Assembly (NCBI GenBank): GCA_033439265.1
Contig: JAVTVX010000004.1
Coordinates: 13,591,701 to 13,655,700 of the forward strand
Reading direction: 5' to 3'
Source: Dillenia suffruticosa
Taxonomy: Eukaryota; Streptophyta; Magnoliopsida; Dilleniales; Dilleniaceae
DNA: 64,000 nucleotides
Shown here: piece by piece, positions 1-12,200 of the stretch
How the letters are laid out: every line of letters begins with the position of its first letter
Position numbering within the stretch: the first letter of the stretch is position 1
Made by a program: the position numbers and the translations under genes
Notes under the pieces: generated by a model
What the model saw: only the letters and a program-made list of their open reading frames with translations
The model's database searches: none
Told to the model about the DNA's origin: nothing

Positions 1-1134
1 TCAATCACCTGTTTACTTTTCTGCAAAAGTGAACGTTAGAAACAATGTGTCGATAAATATTATTGTCTCGTCGACTATCAAATTTAAATTTCAAATTCTG
101 ATTTTGTGGTGTCGACAACTTGTTATCCCTAGTCGACTATTAGTATATTTTTGCAAATGATTAGTTCACTAATATTTGATCATAGTCAACTAAGTCTTTT
201 TGAATGTGCCTTATTTGTCTAACTCTAGATGTGCTTAGTTGACTACTTTATTGCATTAGTCAACTATTTTTACACTTAGTTGAAAATTATGTTGTCTTAA
301 TTGGCTAATATGTTATATATGTTTATTTTGTCCATTATGTGCAGACTAGAATTTCATATGTTTTGACTAGATTTCTTATATAATCGAAAGATCCAGAGAA
401 TTAGTCGATGGATGCATCTTGAGATTCACGCCTAGCAGACTATTTTTAGTTGAATATAGACTAACTTGATTTATTTAGTCAAATAGGATAGTAATTTTGT
501 CAACTGGAGTATGTATAACGAATGAAATATCAGACTAAATTCAAAACTATGTCGACTATTAGATTAAGTTGACTAAATTAATGTGTTGGTCGACTACTTA
601 GAAACTTGTGCATATTTAATGAAATTTTTATCATAGTAGTCGACTGAGACTTTTGTTATGTCAACTATATTTCTCTCACATCTTAATAGATTTAGTCGAT
701 GTTTGTAAGACATTTAGTCGACTATCTTTATTGAACAAAGATTCGTTTTCTAAGTATTCAAAAGTCCTGTTGGCAACTCTCATGGATTAGTGAACTAGGT
801 CATCAGAGTTCTTAAAAACTTCTAAGTCTTTGAGAGTTTTAGTCAAAATCTCCTATATATTAAGTCGACTAGATATGTTTTCCAAACAATATTTAGTCGA
901 CAGAGATTATATAACAGTCAGCTATTTTCTCCGTGTTTTTTTTTAACTTAGTAGACTATGTTGATGACCTGGTTGACTAATATGTGTCATTTTAGGAACA
1001 TTTGTCGGCTAGTCCATGATCTCTATCTACAACTCTGAAAGTCACTTCTGATATGATTTTCAATAAAATTTTCGTAATTATTTTCCTAGTAATTTAAGTT
1101 ATTTTGCTTATTATCAAAACATGTAAGTATAACA
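1..1134 (-). repeat. Copia element A, 3' LTR (partial, copy 1)
   Basis: On the minus strand the LTR begins TGTTATAC at 1134, directly after a purine-rich tract, and runs off the window start. A TTTTGATAATAAG motif near the LTR start is of the kind seen in SIRE-type copia LTRs. The sequence is crowded with AGTCGACTA/GTTGACTA variants. The complete version is at 39786-41478. Confidence 0.8.
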
Positions 1135-1148
1135 CTCTTCCCATTTTG
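1135..1148 (-). other. Polypurine tract of element A (copy 1)
   Basis: Minus-strand purine run (CAAAATGGGAAGAG) immediately before the LTR start, the expected site of plus-strand priming. A second G-rich tract (AAGGGGGAG) lies at about 1573-1582. Multiple tracts upstream of the 3' LTR are common in SIRE-type elements. Confidence 0.55.
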
Positions 1149-1388
1149 ATGATCAAAACATTTATAGTATTAAATTAACTCATCCCCAAACATTGCATCC
1201 TATGCAGATGAAGTATTAGGAATAACAAACACATAGATCCTTTAGTCAGTATATATACATCTCAACACATATAGTAAGTATATATATAACACAGCACAAC
1301 ACAAGAGCACATATGTATATCCTTAGTAAGCATATATAAATCTCAACACATATAGCAAGTATAAATATAACACAACACAACATAAAAG

Positions 1389-1416
1389 CACACACACACA
1401 CACACACACATACACA

Positions 1417-1461
<45 letters not shown>
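1389..1461. repeat. (CA)n/(TA)n compound microsatellite
   Basis: A CA run followed by a long TA run within the noncoding tail of element A, between the env-like ORF and the polypurine tract. It is longer here than in copy 2 (41732-41787), so it has changed length since the duplication. The rest of 1149-1736 is AT-rich noncoding sequence. Confidence 0.95.
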
Positions 1462-1463
<2 letters not shown>

Positions 1464-1736
1464 TCTCTCCTTTTTTGTCATCAATAGAAAAGGGCTCAAA
1501 TTTAAACTTAATGGGCAAAAAAATGATTCGAGATTAGCGATAATATAGACCTATTGATAAAGGTAAATCAAGCTCCCCCTTAATAAAGTAATCAATCAAT
1601 AAAGTAATTAAAAATCTTAAGAAAAAAAATGGAGTAAAGCAGTAAGTCATGCGTTGTTTGCAAAACAAAAAAAAAAAACCAAAGTTACGTTGTTAAGAGA
1701 GAGTCATTATACATTGTTTAATCAAAACATAAACTA

Positions 1737-3232
1737 TTATTCAACCGTATTAGAAGCTTTTTTGACAATTTCTTCAACAATTTCTTGAACTATTGTTAAA
1801 GGATCTACCAGTATAGGTTCAGCAGCAATAGCATCCTTAGAAGATGAAGTAGGAGCATTACGAGTAGATTCATAATGAGGTGGCTGAAAGACAAGGATGG
1901 GATCAGTGGTAGAGATAGGGATAGATTCAGAGACACAAGGTTTTGATAATCTAGATGAGGAGGCAATGTCTGAGGCTTGAGGTACAGGAAACGATGAAGG
2001 TGAGAAAATAACTGTAGGCATTTTTATTCGAGACTCTTCTTCAGTTTCACTTGAATTACCCTCCTCTCTAGGCCTCTTCTCTCCTTTAGAACTAACAGTA
2101 AGCTTCCTTTCCAAGTTTTTTATGGCTTTCAAAATCTTAGTATTTTGTTCTTCAATCACATACACTCTCTCATAAAGATAGAGAGTATAAGCTATGAGCC
2201 TAACTAGAGCACCCCCATCTTTAAGGATAATTCTTCACCAGCCTTAGGTTCAAGAACACGACTAACTGCTTTTAACAATCTGTCCATCTCTTGATCAGTG
2301 ATAAAGGGCTTAGGACATTTCTTGTTTCCCCTTTTTCTCACATTCCACTTTATTTTTCCACTCCCCATCTATAGATTTCCATTTAGCTCTGTTTAGAGTG
2401 AAGGCATTGATCGCATTCTTCATCTATAATTCAGTAACCTCCTCCTTTTCTAAGTTAACCTCGTGGGCTACCAAAATGTCTATGATCACTAATGTATATG
2501 ATAGGCTTGTGAAGTCTAATTTCAAGCTGTTTATCAACATATAGGGGACTAAGAAATGTAGGTCTGGATTTTTCTTTTTCATTATACAAGCCATTAACCA
2601 TAAATCTTTTTTAGTCAACAATGCATAGCTACCAACTCTTAGTATTAAAATATGACTAACAAGTAAATACAAAATACATTCATGAAACCCTAACCTTTTT
2701 GTACTAGTTTCAACAACATCCATTCTGGGATTGTCAAAAACTATCCTACAGTGTGTTAGTTGAGTTCTACTCATGTATTCCTTGCATTTTTTATACGGAA
2801 CCCATGGTAGTCCACTGAGACTACAAATAATTTTAGGACTGACCCTAATTTTCTTTCTTTTGACAAATGTCTGGAAACTACAGCTTTTGGCGTGTCCTTC
2901 TAGTTTTAATTTTTCATCATCCTCACTCTCCATCAATACTATATTGCTGTAAAATAATAACACAACCCTTTCATACACCTTAGGGTTTGGAGAAATCAAT
3001 CAGGCAAGACAAACTTTACTTAAAAAATTGTCATACTTAAACTTAATGTCACATAAAAATTTCCAATCTATAAGTCCCCCTAATGTCACTTAGCTTTTGA
3101 TGTAAAATCTTCGTCATTGTAAGATTCAAAGATTGTTGCTGGAGCCTTTGAAGTTGTTTTTGAAAGAGCATTATGAGGTGCTTTAAGAAGGGATTTGGAA
3201 GAATTCTTGGTTTTGGCACCATTGAATCGAGA
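1737..3232 (-). pseudogene. env-like / PF20167-type ORF of element A (copy 1)
   Basis: Two open blocks read on the minus strand. The upstream one (2424-2999) has the pattern of the 'putative plant transposon protein' domain (PF20167): a VYERVVLLFYSN start, a central segment ending in an SLSGLP turn, then a hydrophobic stretch with KDLWLMACIMK and a leucine-rich end. The downstream block (1737-2165) has an N-terminal coiled-coil-like EEQNTKILKAIKNLERK run and a Ser/Pro-rich tail. Such ORFs lie between pol and the 3' LTR in SIRE-like copia elements, the position expected for an env-like gene, but membrane or envelope function is not shown. Stops and shifts separate the blocks, and the likely start near 3232 is followed by broken frame. 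Confidence 0.65.
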
Positions 3233-4035
3233 AATTAGGGTTAGGAGAAATTAAGGTTTGAGAGACAAAGAGAAGAAATTGAGGCTTTTGTCGAATGAGC
3301 CCCTTTTATGGTCAAAGGGTGTATAACCAACTGTTAGTGGTTGGGTTTAGTTGAGAGAGAAAGTAAGAGATTCGAATTTTTATGGGATGATCCATTTTAA
3401 ATATTGTTACTCTTAGTCAACAGGACGTTTATTCTAGTCGATTGATTATAAGTTAGCAGACTAGATATTAATTATCTGTCGATTAATTTTATTTGAACCC
3501 TTTGTTGGTTATAAGATTTAGTCAAGAAGTCTTAGATATTAGTATATTAGATTTGAATTTTATTATTCTCCTTATGAGTTACTTAGTCGACTATTGTTTA
3601 ATTGTCAGATGACAAGTTTCTCTAAGATCATGTTTTTAGTCGATACCTCAATAGATAGTTGATCGAAATTCAAAAACATGATGGTCAAGAACAGGTCAAC
3701 ATACACTTAATGGATTCTGCTCTTTCATCTATTGACTATATTTTCTTAAGCATTAATGTATTTTAAACATATGATAGCTTAGTCAACTAAGTACATGGTT
3801 TCATCGACTATTTTCTCAGTAATTTCGACCAACAATACCTTCTGATTGTCACTTTCTCTATATTTGTCGACTATGTTATTTGTCTTGTTGAATATATTAA
3901 TTTGTTTTGAAAAATTGTCGATTACTTTAGGAATTTTGTCGACTAAATTCAGTTTGCCTAACAAGTTAGTAGATTATTATAATAGATTTTTTTACTAGTA
4001 TGGATTTAGCAAAGTTTCTTCTGTCAACTAGCTCT
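3233..4035 (-). other. Noncoding spacer of element A rich in GTCGACTA motifs
   Basis: No coding signal. Repeated AGTCGACTA/TCGACTAT variants, as in the A LTR and in 12392-12860 on the far side of the CACTA insertion. This spacer and 12392-12860 were one contiguous pol-to-env spacer before the CACTA element split it. Confidence 0.7.
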
Positions 4036-4741
4036 ATACACTACAAAATTAAAGACATATGCCGACGGTAACTTATATTATCGGTGATTTTTAGTGATGA
4101 TTTTTTATACCTATAGAGACGCATTAATACGAAACCGTTAGAAAATGTATATATTTTTCAACAGGATAAATTGTCCGCCAAGAAAAGTTTACCGACCGTC
4201 AGTAAAGGTAGCACAATGATCTGCAAAAGTGATATTTAATTCTGATGGTTATTAGAGTGGTTAGTAAATGTGATAATTTTTTGCATGATTTAAAAATAGT
4301 CCTTATATAACTCTTTTTTACTGTCTACTTAATAATACCGTCTGTATTAATTCTACATCTATGGTAACACATAAATTGTACCGTTTTAAAATTTATTTTC
4401 AATTCTAATTGTTATTACTTGTGGTCAATAAATGTGACAATCTTTAGCGACGATTTGAAAACATGTAATCATACCATTTGCATAAATTCTACCTTTAATT
4501 AGAACGGTTATCATTTGTCGTAACCTCATTTACTCATCTACATTTTTGTTTTTTTATTTCGCACTAAAATAATTAAAATAAATTATAGAATAGTAAAACC
4601 AAGAAAAGAAAATATAAGGTTAAAGATTTGAGGAGAGAGAGAGAGAGAGTGAATATAGCCTCTCTCCTCTATATAAATTCTATAGAAGGATGAAAGATGG
4701 TTTGGTGTTATACCTTGGTTCTTACCAGAGATCGGATTAGT

Positions 4742-5034
4742 TATCTAACTTTGTACGTAGCAACTTCGTGGTAAGTGGTAAGTTCGCATGGTGAAAGTTG
4801 TTATTATAATAATTTTGTGATAAGTGGTAAGCTCGGTAAGTGGTAAGTTCACATGATAATTTCGTGGTATATTCTGTTACCATGTAACATTAGTTATTGT
4901 GGTAAGTTTCGTTACCATTGTAACATTACTTATCATACTATTCACGTGATAATTTCGTGGTAAGTTGTGGTAAGTTCCATTATCTTAGTAATATTAGTTA
5001 TCATGCTAATTTCGTGGTAAGTAGTAATTTACTC
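4742..5034. repeat. CACTA left subterminal GGTAAG array
   Basis: Irregular array of GTGGTAAG(T) and GTTACC/GGTAAC words separated by about 8-40 bp, some in opposite orientation. Short subterminal repeats in CACTA elements are transposase-binding sites in characterised cases (TnpA in En/Spm); that role here is inferred from position. Confidence 0.6.
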
Positions 5035-6114
5035 AATTATTTATTTTATTTACACTTCAACATTGCTTCATATAACTACTATATTCTACCATTTGTCATT
5101 TCCGTTACTTTCATTTTTATTTAATTGTATCTCTTTATTATTTGTTTTAATTTCTTTTTTCTATTTTTTTGTTTTTCAAATGATATTTATTTGTGAAAAA
5201 TTACGTCTGTGAAATTTATATAAAATTTATTTGTGCAACTCAAGAAGGCATGATAAATAAATTTCAATGATAATATAATAATGTAAAAAATCTATATATT
5301 TAATATCAAGTTACAAAATCATCTTCAAATATATATTCATTTAAACAATTATATATTATATTCAAATAGTTCAAACTTGTAAGAAATGTTGACTAAGAAA
5401 AAAAAAAGGAGAAAAAAAAGGTTGAATGAGAGTGAGATAAGGAAAAAAAGGAGAGTGAGATAGAAAGAAATATCACCAGTATATTTGAAAAAAAATAAGA
5501 AAAAAATGATTGTCTCAAAAGGAAACGAAAAATGTGTAATGAAAAAGGGCAGGAAAATTGTGTAATGAAAAAAAATACTCGGAAAAAGAGATTTTGAAAA
5601 TTTATTTTGAAAATTTGATTGTTATTAATTTAATTTGAAAAGGTGGTATATTCAAGAAAGTAAAATGAAAATGTAAAAAAATTAGAAAAAATTTAGAATC
5701 ATTTTGAGATACATATTCACCATTTTCTAATAATATAATAATATCAATATTACATTATTATATAATATATACATATTGCTATATATATTACTATAAATTA
5801 TAATGATTTTCAACATAATAATTATCAATATTAATTTAAATTATAATATGTAAAAAATAAAAAATTTTAAATATTTCATTACAAATATTTACCAAAATAA
5901 CTAATAATTCATTTATTTTATTTTATTTTATTTCATTTTATTTTATCGGTGAGAGTGAGATAAGAAAAAAATTGATGAGAGAGAGGAAGAGAAGAAATTT
6001 TATTTTATGGGTAAGAGTGAGATAGGGAAAAAAAATTGATGAGAGAAGGAGAGAGAGGAAGGAAGAGAAGAAGAGAGAGCGAGCGAAGAAATTGAAAATA
6101 AAAAGATCATAGGA

Positions 6115-6185
6115 GTATGGACTCGAACCTGAGTGGTGGATGTGAAGTGAGAAGCTTCAACCACTGCACCGCTTGCTATGTGATT
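6115..6185 (-). repeat. tRNA-like (SINE-type) fragment inside CACTA, copy 1
   Basis: On the minus strand an A-box-like GCGGTGCAGTGGTT (around 6159-6173) is followed about 30 bp later by a B-box-like GGTTCGAGTCC (6119-6129). The spacing matches the internal RNA polymerase III promoter of tRNA-derived SINEs. No cloverleaf acceptor stem and no poly(A) tail are evident, so this is a fragment or an eroded tRNA-related sequence rather than a tRNA gene. Confidence 0.5.
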
Positions 6186-6394
6186 ATTAGACTAGCCTTT
6201 GCCCTATATACTTTCTTCTCTACCTCAATTTTTTGCATCCACGAGTAGCATGGCTCCAACCGCGCACGCATCCTCATGCCAACACAGTTACAACCGCGTG
6301 CCCTATGGCTGCAACCGCGCATGCAGGGGCATACCAGCGACCCTGCGTGCACTTGTTGCCGCACGTCCCGTGGCTGCAACCATGGGACATTACC

Positions 6395-6650
6395 GTTCCT
6401 CTTTTTTTTTTTAATTTATTTTTTCACATATTTATCCTTTTTTACTTTATTTTACTCTTCACCCTTCCTTTTTTTTTAACTCTTTTTCTTTTCCTTCTTC
6501 TTTTTTTTTTTACCTTCACCTTTCCCTTTTTTTTTTAAACTTTTTTTGTTTCTTCTTCTTTTTCTTTTCTTTTTTTTTATATCACTTTTTTTTCACTATT
6601 CACTCTTCTTTTTTTTTCATTCTTTTTTTTTTTCTGTTTCACTATTTCCC
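6395..6650. repeat. Long T-rich/pyrimidine tract inside CACTA
   Basis: About 250 bp of nearly uninterrupted T with scattered C (TTTTTC-type words). The frames that stay open across it encode only Phe/Leu/Ser runs and are composition artefacts. Copy 2 has the same tract at 46721-46990 with different run lengths. Confidence 0.85.
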
Positions 6651-9600
6651 AAAATGGAGGAACATATTGGTGGAGCGCGCCAAGAGAAATATATTGATAA
6701 TAATACATTAATTATCAATATTATATAAATTTATATAAATTCTAAAATTATTTAATTTACAATTTTAACTTTTTAATATTGAAAAATTGATAATTCCATA
6801 ATAAAACTATATTCTCGTCAAAATTAATTTCTAATTTAATCAAAATTATCTTTTTCATGCAAAAAATATTTTTTTCTTTATTTTAATTTAATTATATTTT
6901 TGCTAAAAATAATTAATTCATTTTAAACAATTCAAAACAAAGATTTTTTTTTTGCACCACATCACAAATTAACAATCAAATTTGATTAAACGCAAAAAAA
7001 TTTTATCATTTTATTTCAAATTCAAACAACTCAACTTTACAAAAACTGACGGTATAATACATAGTAACAAGTTGTAATAAATAGTAATAACCAGTAATAA
7101 GTGATATGATACGTACATTTAATTTGAAAAATATTATTATAGTTGTTGGATTAATTAGTGATAATGAAAATATAAAAAAATTACAAAAAAATTAGAATTA
7201 TTTTCAGATACAAATGTACTATTTTCTAATAATATAATAATAATATCATAAATTATTACATGATACATACATATTACTATATATATTACTATAAACTATA
7301 AATTATATTATTGTTGAATGGAGAATATATATTAGTAATAATACAAAATCATGATTATTAATATTAATTTATCAATTGTCCAGCATGACAAATGATGGAA
7401 TATATTGGTGAAGCGCATTTGGAATAAATATATTGGTGAAATTATCAACGATATATAATTTTATATAAATTTCAAAAAGAAAAATTATTTAATATACGAA
7501 TTTAGTCTTTTAAAATTTTTCGGTGATAACTCCACAAATTCACGCCAAAATCAAAAATAATTCAAATAATGATCTTTGGCACCACATCACAAATTGGCGG
7601 TTAAATTTGATAAAATTCTAAAATATTTTATCATTTTATTTCAAAATCAAGTAGCAAATTTTGTGAAAATTCCAAAAACATTTTATCATTTTATTTCGGA
7701 ATCAATATACCCGCAAAAAGATTTTTATTTTTTTTTTGTTTTGAACAGGAATTTAATTTTGGCACCAATTATATTTCTCCTTTTTTTTTCTTGTTTACTC
7801 TTTTCACTTATTTCTATTTAAACGAAAATAATATAAAATCGCTAAATTAAATTTAACCTACCTATATTTATTAATATTAGCGAAATCAAATCAATTTACC
7901 ATAATATAAATATAAAATTTATTGTTTCATTATAATATGATTACAACATAATATGGTTTTGGTAAAATTAATCAAACCACCTTAAGTAGGTGATAAGCAG
8001 GTACGTAAGTTTATATAGTGGTAAGTTTGTGATATATAGTTGTAGTAAGTAGATGGTAAGTGATGGTAAGTAAGTGATGGTAAATGATAATAAGTAAGTG
8101 ATAATAAGCGATGATAAGTGATGGTAAATTATATAATCCTATATAACCACATGGATTTTTGTATTTTTTTTTTTTGCTTTTTCACATGGTTTTTTTGCAT
8201 TTTTTTTATTCTTTAAACAATGATTTTTTGAAAATTTTTTTGCTTTGCATTTTGTATGTATGCCCATTTTCCATAAATATTTTTCATTTTGCAAATCATG
8301 ATTATTAATATTAATTTAAATTATAATATATTAATAATTTAAAATTTTTATATATTTAATTACAAATATTTACCAAAATATATAATATTAATAAAGATAA
8401 AAGAGAAAAGAAAAAAAACAGAAAAAGGTGTCATGATTTGCATTTTGCATTTTACATTATATATTTACAAAAAAAAGAATACAAAATATTTACCAAAATA
8501 TATAATACTAATAAAGATAATTACAAATGATGAATTTTTGTTTTGCATTTTTTTTAATTTTTTTCTTGTAATTTTTTTTCTTTTTTATTTGTGAAGAAAT
8601 CTCAAATTATTTGTTTGATTCTACTACTTGTCTTTTCTAGAGTTGTGTGATTAAAAAATAGATGAGTTGTATAGGCTCTCCTATTCAAAACTCAACTTTC
8701 TGCTCAAGGACCTAATTTGAAGTTTTCTTCAGAACAACCAGCACTTCAACTTTAGTTGTGCGCCCAGGGTGTCTGCACATGCCAAAATGGGAGGAATATA
8801 TTGGTGGAGCGCGCCAAAATGGAAGAAATATATTGACATAATCGTTAAATTTATTTATATTTATGTTAACGAAATAAAACAAATTTTCCATAATATAAAT
8901 ATAAAATTTATTGTCTCATTACAGTATGATTACAAGATAATATCGTGGTTTTGACAAAATTAATCAAACCACCTTATCATTGAAAATGTACTGCCTTTTA
9001 CAAAATTGAAGTAAAAATTTTGGATTAATTTAAACTATTTTATATTAGCAGATGAATGAATCAAGGGGTAATAAACCTAAGCATGGGCATGGCAACAAGT
9101 GTATTTTTTAATATTGGATACTTTAATAATCATCTAATTAGATTAATATATCTATCAAATATATATATCAAGAATAATGTTAATAATGTTGTACAAAATA
9201 ATGTTAATAATGTTGCTAATGCAACATAAATTTTATTTCGACCCTAACAATATTAATTTTATCTTGACGCCAAAGTGTTAACAATAGTAATTGAGCAAGC
9301 AGTGATTGCGCTGTACAACTAATACACAAGAGAAGAGGAGGAGGATGTTGTTAGTTGATAGAATTGCACAACTTGATATTATTTTCTTAAATATTGTTGT
9401 TAATTAATCTTATTAATGGACTTTATTGTCTAATTTTGTACATGATATTATTCTTTTACAACTTTTGACTTGTCTCAAATGAAAACTTTAAAATATTTTT
9501 TTATGGATTAAAATCCTAAGTTTTTTATTTTAGCGTAAGAAATATAATTTTGTTTACACATTATCCAATCATTCTATATTTTTATATTTTTTCTTCTATT

Positions 9601-11192
9601 TTATTTAGTGTATCATGGTATAATATATAATAACAAGTGGTAACAAATAATAATAACAGGTAACAAGTGGTAGTGTACATGGTAACAAGTGGCAACAAAT
9701 AGTAACAATCGGTAACAAGTGATAGTGTATCATAGTATAATACATGGTAACAAGTGGTAACAAATAGTAACAACCAGTAATAAATGATATTCTTATAATA
9801 AGTGGTGCAATTGGTATAAGTGTAATAAACAATGTTAACAAAAATGAAAATATAAAGAAAATCAAACAAAAAAATTACAAAATAAAATTCATGATATAAT
9901 AATAAAAAAAAGGTAAAACAAAATAAAATTAAACTCACAAAAGATCAAGATGCACTATACACCGGTGGAGATAAGTGTATTCATGAAGAGAGTAATGAAA
10001 ATTTATATGGATCTAATATATCCAACTACATGATAATTTTTTAACATGATATGTTTGTCATGTATGATTCATTCAGAAATTTACATAATCATTTACAAAT
10101 TTACATGATCGTAAATAAACCAACTTCTCATGTATTTACTGTGGATGAAAATAAGTTTTATAAATTATTTTTAAAATGTCAAAAAACCAATATATCCAAA
10201 TTGAAGTGCACTATACTAATTTTAAATAATATTACATGTGAAATATTAGTGGTTGAAGTTAGTGATATATGTGTGTATGTGTAATATGTAAAAGTTGTGT
10301 ATATGGAAATTGTGCAGTGTCTATGAAAAATTAAATTTTTATTCATTGCGGATTATGCTTTGTAATTATAAATTGTGATTGAATTTAAGACTCAATTTCT
10401 ACCGATACAATAGATACAAAATTTAGTGCACTTCATTAATTATACCAATATAATTAATTACACCATTACATATAATTATATTATATTGTCATATTTTCAA
10501 ATTATACTCAATAAATTTTCAAAACTATAATACTATATTATATAAATTATTAATTCAATATCATTGCATTATTTAAATTAATAATATTAATAAGTTTATT
10601 ATCATCGATTATAGAATATATATTATTTTTTATTAATCAAATAGATATAATATTAATCAAATATAGTAACTAGTTAGTAAGTATTTGTTAATAAATAGTA
10701 AAAATTATAAGTGATTTTTTCAAGACACATATAAAAGACACGTGTGAAAAATTAAGAAATACGATAATGAAAAAAGAGGTGGGAGAAAAAATACGGTAAT
10801 GAAAAAAGAGGCGGGAGAAAAAGCGCGAAGGCGGAATTTTAAAATTTTGTTTGTAAAAATTATATATTATAAATCATACGTGGGCGAAGTTCCACAATCA
10901 AAATTTCTATATCCTTTCCTTGAAAACTCTTCTCACCTAACCCATTTAAATCTCTCACTCATATTTTATAAAATTTTATCAAAAGTTAATCACTTTGGTA
11001 TTTGAAAGATTTAACGAGCGACGGATAAATATTGTATGAAAAATCACAACTATTCCAAGAAAGAATAAATTTAGTCGAACAACCTCAATCATCCAAGAAG
11101 TTATTCAAGTTTTAAAAATAAATATCTTACTTTTATTTTTTAATTTTAGATTTAATATTAAAATATCATTTTTAATTTTTTATTTTGAACAG

Positions 11193-11500
11193 TTGTGAAA
11201 AAATATAAACATCAATGCTATCAAGATATTTTGGATTTAAAAATAGGAAACGCTCTCTGCTTACGTCTCTGGTAATATTTTTATTTACATTCATTATTTA
11301 TTATTTATAATAATTTCACTATTTTACTATTGGTTTTTAATGAACAGATTGTTACGAAAGATTGTGAAAAAAGATGTCTTCAAAAATTGTGATTGTGGAT
11401 AAAGATATTTTTAGAAACTGTAACAAACATTTTTTGTTTGGAACATCTCAGAAAACATGTAGTTGTGAGACATGTAATCTTTTTTCTATTTTTTTTGTCT
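11193..11500 (+). other. Exon-like segments in the right half of CACTA
   Basis: A 79-nt segment (11193-11271) is preceded by a T-rich tract and AG and followed by GTAATA. A second segment starts after AACAG at 11347. Between them is AT-rich, intron-like DNA. The order acceptor-exon-donor-intron-acceptor suggests a remnant of a transposon gene or a captured host gene. The translated bits (for example a CSCETC run) match nothing I recognise. Function unknown. Confidence 0.25.
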
Positions 11501-11619
11501 TATATGTATCAATTATAATTCTTAAAATATTTCTATTATTTTTGTAATTTCTTTATTTTTCAGTATTTTAATTTACCTATCATCTTTTTTTTTTAAAAAA
11601 AAAAGCGTTACTATTGATA

Positions 11620-12200
11620 TTATGTGGTAAACATATGATAATATTGGTAACGTGCAATAATTTAGTGATAACCGAAATAATAATTTTTTTTAACATTTGT
11701 AATAACAGAGAATAAAAAAGAATAACATTTCTAACCTAATATGATGACAAAAGAGAGAGTAACATATTCTGACGCTTGTGTAACCGATGGTACAAAATAG
11801 TAACCATGATGATTAGTAACCATGTGGTAATCGATAGTAACCATGGTAACTGACAGTAACATATAATAATTTACAGTAATCTTATAGTAATTTACAGTAA
11901 CTTATACTAACATTTTCTAACGGATAAAAATAGTAATTTTTCCTCACTTATGGTAACCGATACTACAAACAGTAACTTATACTAACATATGATAACTGAG
12001 TAGTAATCGACGATAAAATATAGTAATATTTCCTAACATATGTGGTAACCGATAATAAATTATAGTAATATTTTTTAACGGTTGTGGTAACTAACGATAA
12101 AAGATAGTAACATTTCATAATACATGTGATAACCAATGATAAAAGATAATAATTTTTACCGATATTTTGAAACCAATAATAAAAGATAGTATTTTTACTA
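11620..12200. repeat. CACTA right subterminal GTAAC/ATAGTAA array
   Basis: Dense irregular repeats of GGTAACCGATA, ATAGTAAC and GATAAAAGATAGTAA. They mirror the GTAA-based array at the left end, as expected for subterminal binding-site clusters. A comparable internal array (AACAAGTGGTAACAAATAGTAAC) is at about 9615-9785. Confidence 0.6.

Larger units (their letters stand above)
5640..9000. repeat. Diverged repeated modules inside CACTA (copy 1)
   Basis: Several blocks recur in the same orientation. A block with AGATACA..ATTTTCTAATAATATAATAA is at about 5675-5830 and 7180-7370. A block with GCACCACATCACAAATT is at about 6950-7030 and 7575-7700. A block with ATATTGGTGGAGCGCGCC is at about 6655-6690, 7393-7440 (variant) and 8788-8830. 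A block of about 95 bp ending AATCAAACCACCTTA is at about 7899-7990 and 8890-8985. These look like old internal duplications of a roughly 0.7-1.5-kb unit that later diverged. Confidence 0.65.

Noticed and set aside
1246-1518. 90-codon minus-strand frame with alternating Tyr-Ile and Val-Cys
   Set aside because: It is the CA/TA microsatellite read as codons.
4742-5034. GTAA array considered as a CRISPR-like or satellite array
   Set aside because: Units are short, irregular, in both orientations and lie under a CACTA terminus in a plant genome; no constant repeat-spacer structure.
6115-6185. Functional tRNA gene
   Set aside because: Only box-like motifs are present; no acceptor stem pairing or anticodon arm could be traced.
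6199-6728. Overlapping plus-strand frames rich in Phe and Leu
   Set aside because: Produced by the long T-rich tract; all three frames are open and they encode homopolymer-like protein.
9582-9938. Minus-strand frames rich in Tyr, Leu and Thr (and copy 2 at 49379-49712)
   Set aside because: Translations of the GGTAACAA repeat array inside the CACTA; no family pattern.
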